A DNA stretch of 64,000 nucleotides from Gulbenkiania mobilis (GCA_004346645.1 SMDA01000003.1:341307-405306), one strand, 5' to 3'. Counted from the first letter of the stretch, positions 49,113 to 58,439 are shown. Made by a program: numbers and translations. Notes: generated by a model not told the origin, from the letters alone.

Positions 49113-50219
49113 TACCCGATTCAGCCTACCCTTGCCGCCCCCGGCGAGCGCCTGGCCGGCCGTCGCCAGTTCTTCGGCCAACGTAGCCACCAGTTCGGCT
49201 ACCGGCAGGGCACGCCCGAGGGCCACGCCTTGCCCGGCCCACAGGGACATGCAGGCCGTGTTGCCTTGACGGGTAGCCTCGGCCCGCAGCGCGCCGGTCA
49301 GCGCATTCATCACCGGATAGGCCGGTAGGTCGGCCTGCACCGGGGCCATGCGTCGCATGTAATCGTTCTCCAGCCCACGTGCCCAGCGGCCGGAGAAGGC
49401 CCGTGTCAGGCGGGTGCTGCTGGCATCGGCCGTGGCCAGCGCGGCCTTCCAGGCAGGCGCGATGCCACACTCCGGGCAACGCAGGAATGCGGTACCGAGC
49501 TGGCAGGCGGACGCATTCAGCGCCAGGGCCGCTGCCATGCCCGCTCCGTCCATGATGCCGCCGGAGGCAATCACTGGCACCGGCAGACGCTGCACAAGCA
49601 AGCGGGCCAGAGCCAAGGTACCCAGATTTGCATCTTCCCCGAGAAACCCGCCACGGTGCCCCCCTGCCTCTACGCCCTGCGCACAGACCGCATCGGCGCC
49701 CGCGGCTACCCATGCCTCCCCCTCTTCCAAGGACGTGGCCGTACCCACCACGCAGCAATCTGCCTCGTGCAAAAGGTGCACCTGTGCTGGGGTCAGCACC
49801 CCGAAGGTGAAGCTCGCCACCGGCGGCGCCAGACGCAGCACGGTCTCAAACTGGGCAGCGAAATCCTCACACCAGCGGGACGGCACGGCGGGCGGGGGCA
49901 AGCCCAACGCCACATGCAACGGTGCCAAGTGACGTAGGGCCACCTCTACCGCCTGATCGTCTACCTCGGAGACGGACGGCAGGATGAACAGGTTGACGGC
50001 AAACGGCGCAGGGGTACGGCTACGGATGGCGGCCACGTCCGCCTCCAGCCGATCCGGGGACAGCAGTGCACCGGCCAGGCTGCCCAAGCCTCCTGCTTCG
50101 CTCACGGCAGCCACCAGCGCCGGGGGCGTGGCCCCCCCGGCCATCGGGGCTTGTACCAGTGGCAGGCGCAGGCTGTCGAGGATGCGGCTCCAGCGGTTTG
50201 AATGCGTACAGGAAGACAT
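49101..50219 (-). CDS. Nitronate monooxygenase (2-nitropropane dioxygenase family)
   Basis: This is an FMN-dependent TIM-barrel enzyme that oxidises alkyl nitronates such as propionate 3-nitronate. The 372-residue protein has the N-terminal LPLVQAPMAGGATPPALVAAVSEAGGLG, the mid-barrel AQGVEAGGHRGGF and the phosphate-binding ASGGIMDGAG. The catalytic histidine is in GGHRG. It lies just upstream of fpr on the same strand, and its stop codon lies inside the IscR-like palindrome. One GTTGGCCGAA copy is at 49173-49182. Confidence 0.9.
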   Translation of the reverse strand: MSSCTHSNRWSRILDSLRLPLVQAPMAGGATPPALVAAVSEAGGLGSLAGALLSPDRLEADVAAIRSRTPAPFAVNLFILPSVSEVDDQAVEVALRHLAPLHVALGLPPPAVPSRWCEDFAAQFETVLRLAPPVASFTFGVLTPAQVHLLHEADCCVVGTATSLEEGEAWVAAGADAVCAQGVEAGGHRGGFLGEDANLGTLALARLLVQRLPVPVIASGGIMDGAGMAAALALNASACQLGTAFLRCPECGIAPAWKAALATADASSTRLTRAFSGRWARGLENDYMRRMAPVQADLPAYPVMNALTGALRAEATRQGNTACMSLWAGQGVALGRALPVAELVATLAEELATAGQALAGGGKGRLNRVLSD

Positions 50220-50287
50220 GACGCCTCCGGCAGTCCGAAAACCTGATCATCGCACAGGGCGCTCTCAGGCCGGTGGACGACAGGCAT

Positions 50288-50315
50288 GAAAACGGGGAGC
50301 TCCAAGGCTCCCCGT
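50288..50315 (-). terminator. Terminator of the KGG-repeat gene
   Basis: The stem ACGGGGAGC/GCTCCCCGT with a 6-nt loop is followed on the minus strand by TTTTC. Confidence 0.8.
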
Positions 50316-50340
50316 ATTTCAAAGAACGACCTGACCAGAC

Positions 50341-50691
50341 TTAGTGCTGGTTCTTGTGGCTCTGACGGCCGGCTTCAGCATGCTGCTCGCGGCTGCCGCC
50401 ACGCATGTTGTCGTCGTCATTGTTGTTGCCGCTGGCGCTCTGGCCGCCATGGCTGTTTTGGCCACCCTTGCGACCGATTTCGGCCATGTGCTCGCGGTCA
50501 CGGCTTACAGCTTCACCGCCCTTGCGGCCGGCTTCGCGTGCTTCTTCCGAGGTGAACTCGTGAGCAGTGCCTTTCTCGTGGGCAGCGCGGCCGCCCTGGC
50601 TGGCAATCTCGCGTTGCTTGTCTTCATCCATCGAAGCAAAACCACGGTTGCTCTTCTGGTCGTTGTTGCGGTTGTTGTCAGTACGGTTCAT
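50341..50691 (-). CDS. Stress-induced KGG-repeat protein (YciG/GsiB-like)
   Basis: This 116-residue, very hydrophilic protein is predicted to be disordered. It has three spaced KGG-type repeats (EIASQGGRAAHEKG, EAGRKGGEAVSRD and EIGRKGGQNSHGG) like general-stress proteins such as GsiB and YciG. An Asn/Asp/Gly-rich linker and a basic tail follow. It contains no cysteine and only three methionines (positions 1, 21 and 69) plus one late in the linker. Relatives are induced by stress, but their molecular role is not known. It is monocistronic. Confidence 0.85.
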   Translation of the reverse strand: MNRTDNNRNNDQKSNRGFASMDEDKQREIASQGGRAAHEKGTAHEFTSEEAREAGRKGGEAVSRDREHMAEIGRKGGQNSHGGQSASGNNNDDDNMRGGSREQHAEAGRQSHKNQH

Positions 50692-50989
50692 CGCTGTTTC
50701 CTTTCGGTATCGGTTGCGGCAGGAACCCTGCCGGTTGCCCTGGCTGCCGGGGAGGAAAGGTCAGGGATTTCCTGACTGTCGAGCCTCACGGCAGCACACC
50801 CTGTACTCAGCAACCCCCGTGCCCATTACCCTCGAAACATGAAAACAGTTGACAGGCTTAACTTTAAAGACATCAAGCAAACCCAGCAGCAATACCCAGC
50901 AATCTTAAACCCTACGCTAACAGGTTCGGCATGCAGCGCCTTACCAGCATTTTTTACGCTACAGGCAAACGCAGCGCCCGCTAGGCCGT
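50692..50989. other. Intergenic region between the KGG-repeat gene and the cystathionine enzyme gene
   Basis: About 300 bp. The half next to the KGG gene should hold its promoter. I see no convincing promoter, terminator or gene in it. Confidence 0.3.
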
Positions 50990-52135
50990 CTACGGCTGCA
51001 GCGCCTGCGCCAGGTCGGCAAGAATGTCGTCGATGTCTTCTACCCCGATGGAAAGCCGCAGCAAGCCCTCGCGGATACCGAGCCGGAGCTTTTCCTCCGC
51101 AGGCAGTGAGCCGTGCGACATGGTGGCCGAATGGTTGACGAGCGATTCCACCCCCCCCAGCGATTCGGCCAAGGCAAAGAGCTGCAACCGCTCGGCCACC
51201 CGGCTGGCAGCGGCGCGGCTGTCGTCCGCCAGATAGATTGAGACGATGCCGCCGAAGCGACGCATCTGGCGGGCGGCCAGTGCATGGCCCGGGTGCTGGG
51301 GTAGCCCCGGGAAGAATACCTGGGCCACGGCCGGGTGGCCGCAGAGGAAGGCCGCCACGCGCTCGGCGTTGTCGCAATGCCGCTCCATGCGCAGGTGAAG
51401 CGTCTTGATGCCGCGCAGCACCAAGGCGCAGTCCTGCGGGCCGGGTACGGCGCCGCTGGCGTTCTGGATGAAGCGGATCTCGCGATACAGGGCTTCGTTG
51501 CTGACGGCCACCAGCCCCAGCAGCACATCCGAATGTCCGCCCAGATATTTGGTGGCCGAATGCACGACAATGTCGGCCCCCAAGTCGATCGGGTTCTGCA
51601 GATATGGCGTGGCGAAGGTGTTATCCACTGCCACCGGGATGCCTCGGGCCCGGGCTGCAGCAGACAGTGCCGCAATGTCCACGATGCCCAGAAGCGGGTT
51701 GGTGGGCGACTCCAGCCAGAGCAGCCGGGTCTGCGCCCCAAGGAGGCCCGGCAGCGCGCCGGGGTCCGAGAGATCGGCAAACCGCACTGTGATGCCTGCC
51801 GGCGCCAGCACCCGCGTCAGCAGCCGGTAGGCGCCGCCATACAGATCCGCCACCGCGATCACCTCGTCTCCGGGCTTGAGGGTGGCACGCATCACAGCGT
51901 CGATCGCCGCCATGCCGCTCGAGAACGCCAGCCCGTACCGAGCGTTCTCGATTCCGGCCAGGCACGCCTCCAATGCCGCCCGGGTCGGTGTACCAGTGCG
52001 GGCATACGAATAGGGCAAAGCCTCCCCCACATGATCGTGGGCGAACACCGAAGTCTGATAAAGCGGTGGCATCACCGAACGGTTGTGATCATGGGGATCG
52101 TAACCACCATGGATGGCGCGGGTTGCAAACTTCAT
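50990..52135 (-). CDS. Cystathionine gamma-synthase / gamma-lyase family PLP enzyme
   Basis: This Cys/Met-metabolism PLP enzyme of 381 residues links cysteine and methionine through cystathionine. The family start is FATRAIHGGYDPHDHNRSV. The cofactor-binding elements are YSYARTGTPTRAALE and FSSGMAAIDAV, and the Schiff-base lysine is in HSATKYLGGHSDVLLG. The C-terminal LRLSIGVEDIDDILADL is typical. The motifs do not separate synthase from lyase or O-acetylhomoserine enzymes. The nearby cystine-type ABC genes suggest sulfur metabolism. It is divergent from the acyl-CoA ligase gene. Confidence 0.88.
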   Translation of the reverse strand: MKFATRAIHGGYDPHDHNRSVMPPLYQTSVFAHDHVGEALPYSYARTGTPTRAALEACLAGIENARYGLAFSSGMAAIDAVMRATLKPGDEVIAVADLYGGAYRLLTRVLAPAGITVRFADLSDPGALPGLLGAQTRLLWLESPTNPLLGIVDIAALSAAARARGIPVAVDNTFATPYLQNPIDLGADIVVHSATKYLGGHSDVLLGLVAVSNEALYREIRFIQNASGAVPGPQDCALVLRGIKTLHLRMERHCDNAERVAAFLCGHPAVAQVFFPGLPQHPGHALAARQMRRFGGIVSIYLADDSRAAASRVAERLQLFALAESLGGVESLVNHSATMSHGSLPAEEKLRLGIREGLLRLSIGVEDIDDILADLAQALQP

Positions 52136-52325
52136 TGCGATACTCTCCTGACGCCCGCGCCGCGCGCGGACATGTCGGTTTCATCGGGGCTGCCGGCTGC
52201 GTCCGCCTGGTGGCATGGGCACAGCTAGCACGCTTGATTTCAGGCAACAAACGGAAAAAAACCCACTTTACAGCGCCGGGCATTGCCGATATGGTGCGGG
52301 CCTTCGCATTCAAACGACCGTACGA

Positions 52326-54083
52326 ATGAAGCCCGTTCGCGCTTTCGATTTCCTGTTCCAGCAGCATCTTTCCGCTCCACGCCCCGACTGCCTTTCGGCC
52401 AAGGAAGGCAAGGGCTGGACCTCGTTGTCCACCGCCGAGGTGGTCACGCGGGTGGAAGCGGTCAGCCTGGGATTGATGGCCGCCGGCATCGGCGCCGGCG
52501 ATCCGGTGGCAATCGCCGGCGACAACTCGATCGAGTGGGCTGTGCTGGACTGGGCCCTGCAGCAGATCGGCGCGGTCAGCGTACCGTTGTATCCGACCTC
52601 TACCGTCGAGGATGCACGCTATATCCTCGCGCACGCAGAGGTCAAGCTGGCCTTTGCCGGTAGCCCAGCCCTGCTTGGCAAGCTGCGCGCGGCCCTGGAA
52701 GGCAGCGGCTGCCCGGTGTATACCCTGACCGCCTTTGACGACACCGCCCCCAGCCTGCAGGACCTCGTTGCTACGGGCCAGTCCGGTGATCGCGCCGCCT
52801 TGGCGACACGGCGCGAGGCAGTGCAGCCGGACGACGTGTTCACACTGATCTACACCTCTGGCACTACCGGCCGCCCCAAGGGGGTGATGCTGACCCATCG
52901 GAATGTGGTCAGCAACGTGATGGCTGTAGCCGAGCATACCCGGCTGCCCCCGGGCCGCTGCCGTGCCTTGTCTTTCCTGCCGATGTCGCATGTGTTCGAG
53001 CGTATTGGCGTGCTGTATTACCTGCACACCGGCAGCGGCGTGTACTTCGCCAGTGTGGAACAGCTGTCCTCAGCCCTGGCCGAGGTACGCCCCCATACCT
53101 TCAGCGCGGTGCCGCGCGTGCTGGAGAAGGTGTACGAAAAGCTGACGGCCAAGACGCGTGACCTGCGTGGCTGGCGACGCCGGGTGTATGAATGGGCGCT
53201 GACCCGCGCGGAACGCTACGAACCGGGCCGGATGCTACCCCCGATGGAAGCCCTGCAGCACGCCATTGCCTGGCGTCTGGTATACCGCAAGTGGCACGCC
53301 GCCATGGGCGGACGCCTGCGCTGGGTGAATGTCGGCTCTGCTGCCCTGCAGCCGCGCCTGGCCCGGCTGTTCTGGGCAGCCGGCGTGATGGTGAGCGAAG
53401 GCTACGGGATGACCGAGGCCTCTCCGGTGATTTCGGCCAACCTGTTCGACCCGGCGCGGGTGCGCATCGGCTCGGTGGGGGTGCCAATGCCGGGCGTGGA
53501 GGTGCGGCTAGCGGACGATGGAGAAATTCTGGTGCGCGGCCCCAACGTGATGGCCGGCTATTACAAGGAGCAGGAACTCACCGCCGAAGTGATCCGCAAC
53601 GGCTGGCTGCATACCGGTGACATCGGCGTGATCGAACACGGCGCGCTGCGTATCACCGACCGCAAGAAGGAAATGTTCAAGACCAGCAACGGCAAGTACA
53701 TCGCGCCCCAGGCCCTGGAGAACAAGCTGAAGGAATCGGCGTTCATCGACCAGATCATGGTGGTGGGCGACGGCCAGAAGTTCGCCGCCGCGCTGATCGT
53801 GCCGCTGTTCGAGCAGGTACGCACTTGGTGCCGCGAGCACGGGATCGCCTACACCACTGACAGCGAAATGACGCGCCATCCACGCATCGTCGAGCTGATC
53901 GACCGCGAGATCAAGCGTATCAATCGCCATTTCGGCAGCTGGGAGCACATCAAGAAGTTCAGCCTGCTGGACCGACCGTGGTGTGTGGATGCAGGGGAGC
54001 TTGCGCCCACGCTCAAGCTGCGCCGTAAGGTGATCGCCGAACGCTTCGCCAGCCTGATCGAAGGCATGTATCACCACGCCTGA
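52326..54083 (+). CDS. Long-chain fatty acid--CoA ligase (AMP-forming)
   Basis: This 585-residue ANL-superfamily enzyme activates a fatty acid as acyl-AMP and then as acyl-CoA. The AMP-binding signature YTSGTTGRPKGVMLTH, the A5 motif SEGYGMTEASPVIS, LHTGDIGVIE and DRKKEMFKTSNGKYIAPQALE are all present and closest to the FadD15-like group. The ATG at 52326 follows weak ribosome-site sequence; upstream in-frame codons lie in the promoter gap. One GTTGGCCGAA copy (reverse) is at 53432-53441. Confidence 0.92.
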   Translation: MKPVRAFDFLFQQHLSAPRPDCLSAKEGKGWTSLSTAEVVTRVEAVSLGLMAAGIGAGDPVAIAGDNSIEWAVLDWALQQIGAVSVPLYPTSTVEDARYILAHAEVKLAFAGSPALLGKLRAALEGSGCPVYTLTAFDDTAPSLQDLVATGQSGDRAALATRREAVQPDDVFTLIYTSGTTGRPKGVMLTHRNVVSNVMAVAEHTRLPPGRCRALSFLPMSHVFERIGVLYYLHTGSGVYFASVEQLSSALAEVRPHTFSAVPRVLEKVYEKLTAKTRDLRGWRRRVYEWALTRAERYEPGRMLPPMEALQHAIAWRLVYRKWHAAMGGRLRWVNVGSAALQPRLARLFWAAGVMVSEGYGMTEASPVISANLFDPARVRIGSVGVPMPGVEVRLADDGEILVRGPNVMAGYYKEQELTAEVIRNGWLHTGDIGVIEHGALRITDRKKEMFKTSNGKYIAPQALENKLKESAFIDQIMVVGDGQKFAAALIVPLFEQVRTWCREHGIAYTTDSEMTRHPRIVELIDREIKRINRHFGSWEHIKKFSLLDRPWCVDAGELAPTLKLRRKVIAERFASLIEGMYHHA

Positions 54084-54110
54084 CCAGGGTTACGCCGGCT
54101 GGTCAATGAG

Positions 54111-54135
54111 GAACGCCCCGCTTTGCGGGGCGTTC
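54111..54135. terminator. Bidirectional terminator between the acyl-CoA ligase and the ABC permease
   Basis: The 11-bp perfect stem GAACGCCCCGC/GCGGGGCGTTC with a TTT loop lies between two converging genes. Confidence 0.82.
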
Positions 54136-54148
54136 TGCTTTCCGGCGT

Positions 54149-54811
54149 TTACCGGCGGTAGGACAGGTTGAGCCTTGCCTCCACCCGCCTCTGCACCTGC
54201 TCGAAGCTCGCGCTCAGCACCCAGTAGATGGCGGCGGCGGCCAGATAGAGCGGCAGGGGCTGGAAGGTCTGTGCAATCACCTCCTTGGTGGCCAGCATGA
54301 GTTCGGTGACGGTGATGACCGAGACCAGAGAGGTGTCCTTGATCAGCGAGATCAGGCTGTTGGACAGGCTGGGCACCGCCAGCCGTAGCGCCTGCGGGGC
54401 CACTACGAAACGCATGGTCTGCCACCACCCCAACCCCAGCGATAGGCCGGCATCCCACTGGCCTCGGTCGACCCCGGCGATCCCGCCACGCATGCTTTCT
54501 GACAGATAAGCACCGACGTTGAGCGTCAGAGCCAGTACCCCCGCTGTGACCGGGTCGAACTCGATGCCGATGCCGGGCAGCCCATAGTAGATCACGAAAA
54601 TCTGCACCAGCAGCGGCGTGCCGCGCATGGCACTGACGTAGAAGGCAGCCAGCTGCGCCAGTGCCGGCACGCGTGCAACGCGCACCAGGGCCACCAGAAA
54701 GCCGAGTGCCAGTCCCAGTACCATCGAGATCACGGCAAACATCAGGGTATAGAGCGTCCCCTGCAGCAGCACCGGCCAGGCGGTGCGGAAAAGATCGATC
54801 CAGGCGTCCAT
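54149..54811 (-). CDS. Amino-acid ABC transporter permease (HisMQ family, cystine type)
   Basis: This 220-residue inner-membrane permease has about five membrane segments. It starts TAWPVLLQGTLYTLMFAVIS. The ATPase-coupling EAA-like loop reads SESMRGGIAGVDRGQWDAG, and the C-terminus has SLISLIKDTSLVSVITVTELM. It follows the binding-protein gene and resembles TcyL/YecS-type permeases. No ATP-binding subunit gene is found nearby, so the ATPase must be encoded elsewhere. Substrate assignment is inference. Confidence 0.85.
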   Translation of the reverse strand: MDAWIDLFRTAWPVLLQGTLYTLMFAVISMVLGLALGFLVALVRVARVPALAQLAAFYVSAMRGTPLLVQIFVIYYGLPGIGIEFDPVTAGVLALTLNVGAYLSESMRGGIAGVDRGQWDAGLSLGLGWWQTMRFVVAPQALRLAVPSLSNSLISLIKDTSLVSVITVTELMLATKEVIAQTFQPLPLYLAAAAIYWVLSASFEQVQRRVEARLNLSYRR

Positions 54812-54826
54812 GCAACTCTTTCAAGC

Positions 54827-54853
54827 AAAACGCCCCTGCAACAGGCAGGGGCG
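54827..54853 (-). terminator. Intercistronic hairpin between the binding protein and the permease
   Basis: The stem CGCCCCTGC/GCAGGGGCG with a 5-nt loop is followed by TTTT on the minus strand. It would lower permease expression relative to the binding protein. Confidence 0.65.
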
Positions 54854-54934
54854 CGACCACACCCGTGCATCCGGCGGCCTCACCGGTGGCCACGGAGGCC
54901 GACGGGCGCAGTGTACCGGAAGACGGGCGGAAGG

Positions 54935-55717
54935 TTATTTCTTGGCGGCCGGCGTGCGCGAGACGTCGATACCGAACCACTTCACCGAAATCTTACGGAA
55001 AGTGCCGTCGGCCTTCAGATCGGTGAGCGCTTTGTCCAAGGCGGCCTTGAACTTGGGATTGTTCTTGGCGAAAGGAATACCCATCTCGGTGGTACCGCCC
55101 ACCGGGCTGCCCGCCTTCAGCGGCAGCTTGGCCTCCTTGATCGCGAACGGAATCAGCAGGCTATCGTTCAGCGCCGCATCAATGCGCCCCGTAGCCAGAT
55201 CCTGCAGGTATTCTGGCGCGCCCGGGTAGGTCTTGACCTCAATGCCCGACACGGCCTTGGCCATATCGGCATAGTTGCTGCCCTGCCCCACCCCGAGCTT
55301 CTTGCCCTTCAGATCATCAAGATTGCGGAAGCTGCGGGTTTCGTTCTTGCGTACGATAAGCTGGGCGCTGGACACAGTGTAAGGCTGGCTGAAGTCGAAC
55401 ACCTCCTTGCGCTTGTCGGTGATGGAGACCTGGTTCATCACCACATCGAACTTGCCGGACTGCAGCCCAGCCAGCAGGCCACTCCATTCGCCGGTGACGA
55501 ACTCCGGCTTCACATTCAGGCGCTTGGCCAGCGCATTGCCCAGCTCCACCTCGAAACCGGTCAGCTGCTGTGTGCTGTCCTTGAAGTTGAACGGTGGGTA
55601 GGTGCCTTCGAGCGCAATCTTGAGGGTTCCGCGCTGCTTGACGGTGTCGAGCAGGTCTGCGGCCACGGCCGAACCGGTCAGGGCGGCCAAGGCCAGCATT
55701 AGTACGGTGCGTTTCAT
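54935..55717 (-). CDS. Amino-acid ABC transporter substrate-binding protein (cystine-like)
   Basis: This 260-residue periplasmic binding protein of the SBP_bac_3 family has a signal peptide (MKRTVLMLALAALTGSAVA). The family core is LKIALEGTYPPFNFKD, followed by LTGFEVELGNALAKRL. The hinge and binding segments are FDVVMNQVSITDKRKEVFDFSQPY and GKKLGVGQGSNYA. It resembles FliY/TcyA cystine-binding proteins. It has its own promoter and is the first gene of a two-gene unit with the permease. Confidence 0.87.
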   Translation of the reverse strand: MKRTVLMLALAALTGSAVAADLLDTVKQRGTLKIALEGTYPPFNFKDSTQQLTGFEVELGNALAKRLNVKPEFVTGEWSGLLAGLQSGKFDVVMNQVSITDKRKEVFDFSQPYTVSSAQLIVRKNETRSFRNLDDLKGKKLGVGQGSNYADMAKAVSGIEVKTYPGAPEYLQDLATGRIDAALNDSLLIPFAIKEAKLPLKAGSPVGGTTEMGIPFAKNNPKFKAALDKALTDLKADGTFRKISVKWFGIDVSRTPAAKK

Positions 55718-55764
55718 ATATATAACCTTTTGTTAGGTTTTCAGTAGACTTGATAACGGAAGCA

Positions 55765-55793
55765 AATTTAACAACTGTGGGAAGTCTTGCCAA
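55765..55793 (-). promoter_or_regulatory. Sigma-70 promoter of the binding-protein gene
   Basis: On the minus strand the -35 TTGGCA (55788-55793) is 17 bp from the -10 TAAATT (55765-55770). The start would be about 40 nt before the ATG. Confidence 0.55.
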
Positions 55794-55926
55794 GTAAAAC
55801 AATATTGCGTCGACCATAGAGCGATTCAATCGCTGCACCAGCTTGGGATAAGCTGGCGGGTCGCTGCACTACTCGGCAGACAGGTTTCCGCAACCGGGGA
55901 CGTCCCGCTTGGCCCAAGTACCCCGT

Positions 55927-55951
55927 AAAAAGGCCCTCCGGGAGGAGGGCC
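55927..55951 (-). terminator. Terminator of the leftward hydroxyproline operon
   Basis: The stem GGCCCTCC/GGAGGGCC with a 4-nt loop is followed by TTTTT on the minus strand, about 50 bp after the last gene. Confidence 0.82.
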
Positions 55952-55998
55952 AAGAGGACGCCGGGCGAGCAGCCCCGGCCTGATGCGCCAGCTTGCGG

Positions 55999-57144
55999 TT
56001 ACTGGGCGACCGACTTCACTTTCCAGGTATTGCCTTCCACCGCGGAGATGGTTACCGGGGCATGTTTCAGATTGCCCCGCTCGTCGAAGGCGAAGTCCGC
56101 AGTCACGCCCTTGTAGCGGGTGGAAGCAAGCAAGGGCAGGAAGCGACTGGGCTCGACCGAATTGGCCCGTTTCATCGCATCAGCCACCAGCATTACACCG
56201 TCGTAGAACTGCGGCCCCAGCAGCACTACTTCCTGCCGGAAGCGTGCCTTGTAGCGTGCCTCGAAGGCCTTGCCAGCGGGCCGTGCCGCAAGCACGCCCC
56301 CGGCGGTGGCCGACAGATGGCCCGCTGCATCGCTTGCGGCCAGCTGGATGAAAGTGGGGGTATTGAGCATGTCACCGCCCATCAGGCGCGCATTGAGGCC
56401 CAGGCGCTTCATCTGTCGCGCCATGGGCGCCGCCTGCGCATCTGCCCCGCCGTAGAACACCACGTCCGGGTTGAGCGCCTTGAGCGTGGTGAGGATGGCG
56501 GTGAAATCGGTGGCCTTGTCATTGGTGTACTCGCGCTTGACCGGCTGCCGGCCCTGCCCCTGCAGGGACTTCAGGAATTCATCCGCAATGCCCTGCCCGT
56601 AGGCGGTACGGTCATCGATGACGGCAATACGCTGTGCCTTGAGCTGGGTGATGGCATAGCGTCCCAGCGCACCCCCGATCTGGCTATCGCTGCCGACCAG
56701 ACGGAAGGCTGTGCGGTAACCCGACTGGGTGTAGGCGGGGTTGGTAGCCACCGACAGTTGCGGAATTCCGGCTTCCCCATAGATGCGAGAGGTGGGAATG
56801 GCGACACCGGAGTTGAACGGGCCCACCACCGCCTTTACCCCGGCATCCACCAGCCGCTGCGCTACCTGGGTACCCACCCGGGGATCGGCCTGATCATCCT
56901 CGGACACCAGTTCGAAGCGCACCTTCTGGCCGGCAATCGTCGGCGGACGCGCATTGAGGTCATCAACTGCCATCCGTGCGGCATTCTCGTTGTCTTTACC
57001 GTAGTGCGCCTGGGCGCCGGAGAGCGGCGATGAAAAGCCGATCTTCACCACCGTGTCCGCCTGTGCCGCACTGATGGCAAAGGGGGCCATCATGCCGCCC
57101 AGCGCCAGCACCAGCCCCAAGGGGCCGCTCAGGATTTTCTCCAT
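55999..57144 (-). CDS. Branched-chain amino-acid type ABC substrate-binding protein (Peripla_BP_6)
   Basis: This 381-residue periplasmic binding protein of the LivJ/BraC fold has a signal peptide (about 1-29, ending AAQA). The lobe motifs are KIGFSSPLSGAQAHYGKDNENAARMAV and VVGPFNSGVAIPTSRIYGEAGIPQLS. The ATG at 57144 has GAGGAG upstream. It is the third gene of the leftward operon after the epimerase and the flavoprotein. The ligand may therefore be hydroxyproline or a related imino acid rather than leucine; that is inference. No permease or ATPase is encoded with it. Confidence 0.85.
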   Translation of the reverse strand: MEKILSGPLGLVLALGGMMAPFAISAAQADTVVKIGFSSPLSGAQAHYGKDNENAARMAVDDLNARPPTIAGQKVRFELVSEDDQADPRVGTQVAQRLVDAGVKAVVGPFNSGVAIPTSRIYGEAGIPQLSVATNPAYTQSGYRTAFRLVGSDSQIGGALGRYAITQLKAQRIAVIDDRTAYGQGIADEFLKSLQGQGRQPVKREYTNDKATDFTAILTTLKALNPDVVFYGGADAQAAPMARQMKRLGLNARLMGGDMLNTPTFIQLAASDAAGHLSATAGGVLAARPAGKAFEARYKARFRQEVVLLGPQFYDGVMLVADAMKRANSVEPSRFLPLLASTRYKGVTADFAFDERGNLKHAPVTISAVEGNTWKVKSVAQ

Positions 57145-57188
57145 GGTTTTCTCCTCTTTCTGCATGTGAAGGATGGCCCGCAGGCCGG

Positions 57189-58439
57189 TCAGAAACGCTC
57201 AGGACGACAGGAATGGAGTTCGGGAGCAGGCCCGCGGCCACAGATCAGGTCGGCGAGCAAGGCTCCGGTAGTGGCAGCCAGGGTCAGACCCAGATGGCCG
57301 TGGCCAGTGGCCAGATAGAGGCCTGGCACCTGCGGCACGGGCCCGATCACCGGCAGGGTGTCCGGGACGGAAGGACGGTTGCCCATCCAGAGGCTCATGT
57401 CGGTGGTATCGAAGGGGCCGACAATGCGGCGCGCCTTCTCCAGCAGGATGTGCGCGCGGCGCCAGTCCGGCGGGGCATCATGGTGTGCCAGCTCCACGGT
57501 GCCCGCAAGGCGCAATCCACCATCGGCCATGGGCAGGATGACGAAGCTTTCGCTGGCGCACTGGATGAAATGGTGAAGCGGAACACCGGCGCGCGGCAGC
57601 GTGACGTGGTAACCACGCTCGCTCTCCAGCGGCAGGCGCAGACGATGCTGTTTGGAGAAGCGATCGCTCCAGATACCGCAGGCCACCACGACCGCATCGG
57701 CCGGCAGATGCCCGCCTTGCAGGGCATTCACACCGACCAGGCGGCCCGCAGCGCTGGCGGTAGAGACTACCTCGTCGCGGATGAACCCGCCGCCCTCACG
57801 CAGGAAGGCATCAAACAGCCCCTTGCTGAAGAGATAGGGGTCCTCCACGTGTGACCACGCCGGCACCTCCACTGCCACTTGCCACGCTGGGTCCAGACCC
57901 GGGGCGATCTTTTCCAAGCCGGCACGGTCGAGCAGGTGCCATTCGACACCGTGGGCCCGCTTCACTGCCCAGGCACCGGCGGCGGCCCTGAACTCTGCTT
58001 CGTCGCGATACAGAGTGAGGTTGCCGTGGCGCCGCCACATGTGGCGAAGGCCTGCCCGTTCGATGAGCGGAGCATAATCACTGTTGACCCGAGACAGCAG
58101 GCTATTGAGCGAAGCGGTCAGATGCTTTACCCGCCCGGGACGGCTGGCGGCCACAAACCGGGCCAGCCACGGTACCAAGCGTGGGAGGTAACGCCAGCGG
58201 ACCGCCAACGGACCGAGCGGGTCCAGCATCCAACCCGGCACTTTGCGCAGCACACCCGGCTCGGCAAGCGGAATGATGTCGCTGACGGCCAAGGCGCCGG
58301 CATTGCCATAGCTGGTTTCCATCGCCGGTTCACCGCGGTCGAGCAGGGTGACGCGGCAACCGGCCAGCCGCAGCTGCAGCGCGGTGGCGATGCCCACCAC
58401 GCCAGCACCGACCACGATCACATGTTTGTCCATCGTCAT
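57189..58439 (-). CDS. FAD-dependent D-amino-acid dehydrogenase, probable D-hydroxyproline dehydrogenase
   Basis: This 416-residue DAO-family flavoprotein probably oxidises cis-4-hydroxy-D-proline to 1-pyrroline-4-hydroxy-2-carboxylate. The N-terminal FAD site is VIVVGAGVVGIATALQLRLAG. DadA-like elements are TSYGNAGALAVSDIIPLA, RWRYLPRLVPWLARF and the C-terminal GHGHLGLTLAATTGALLADL. It lies between the epimerase and the binding-protein gene. The general reaction is certain, but the specific substrate is inferred from the neighbours. The ATG two codons further in (58433) is an alternative start. Confidence 0.82.
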   Translation of the reverse strand: MTMDKHVIVVGAGVVGIATALQLRLAGCRVTLLDRGEPAMETSYGNAGALAVSDIIPLAEPGVLRKVPGWMLDPLGPLAVRWRYLPRLVPWLARFVAASRPGRVKHLTASLNSLLSRVNSDYAPLIERAGLRHMWRRHGNLTLYRDEAEFRAAAGAWAVKRAHGVEWHLLDRAGLEKIAPGLDPAWQVAVEVPAWSHVEDPYLFSKGLFDAFLREGGGFIRDEVVSTASAAGRLVGVNALQGGHLPADAVVVACGIWSDRFSKQHRLRLPLESERGYHVTLPRAGVPLHHFIQCASESFVILPMADGGLRLAGTVELAHHDAPPDWRRAHILLEKARRIVGPFDTTDMSLWMGNRPSVPDTLPVIGPVPQVPGLYLATGHGHLGLTLAATTGALLADLICGRGPAPELHSCRPERF

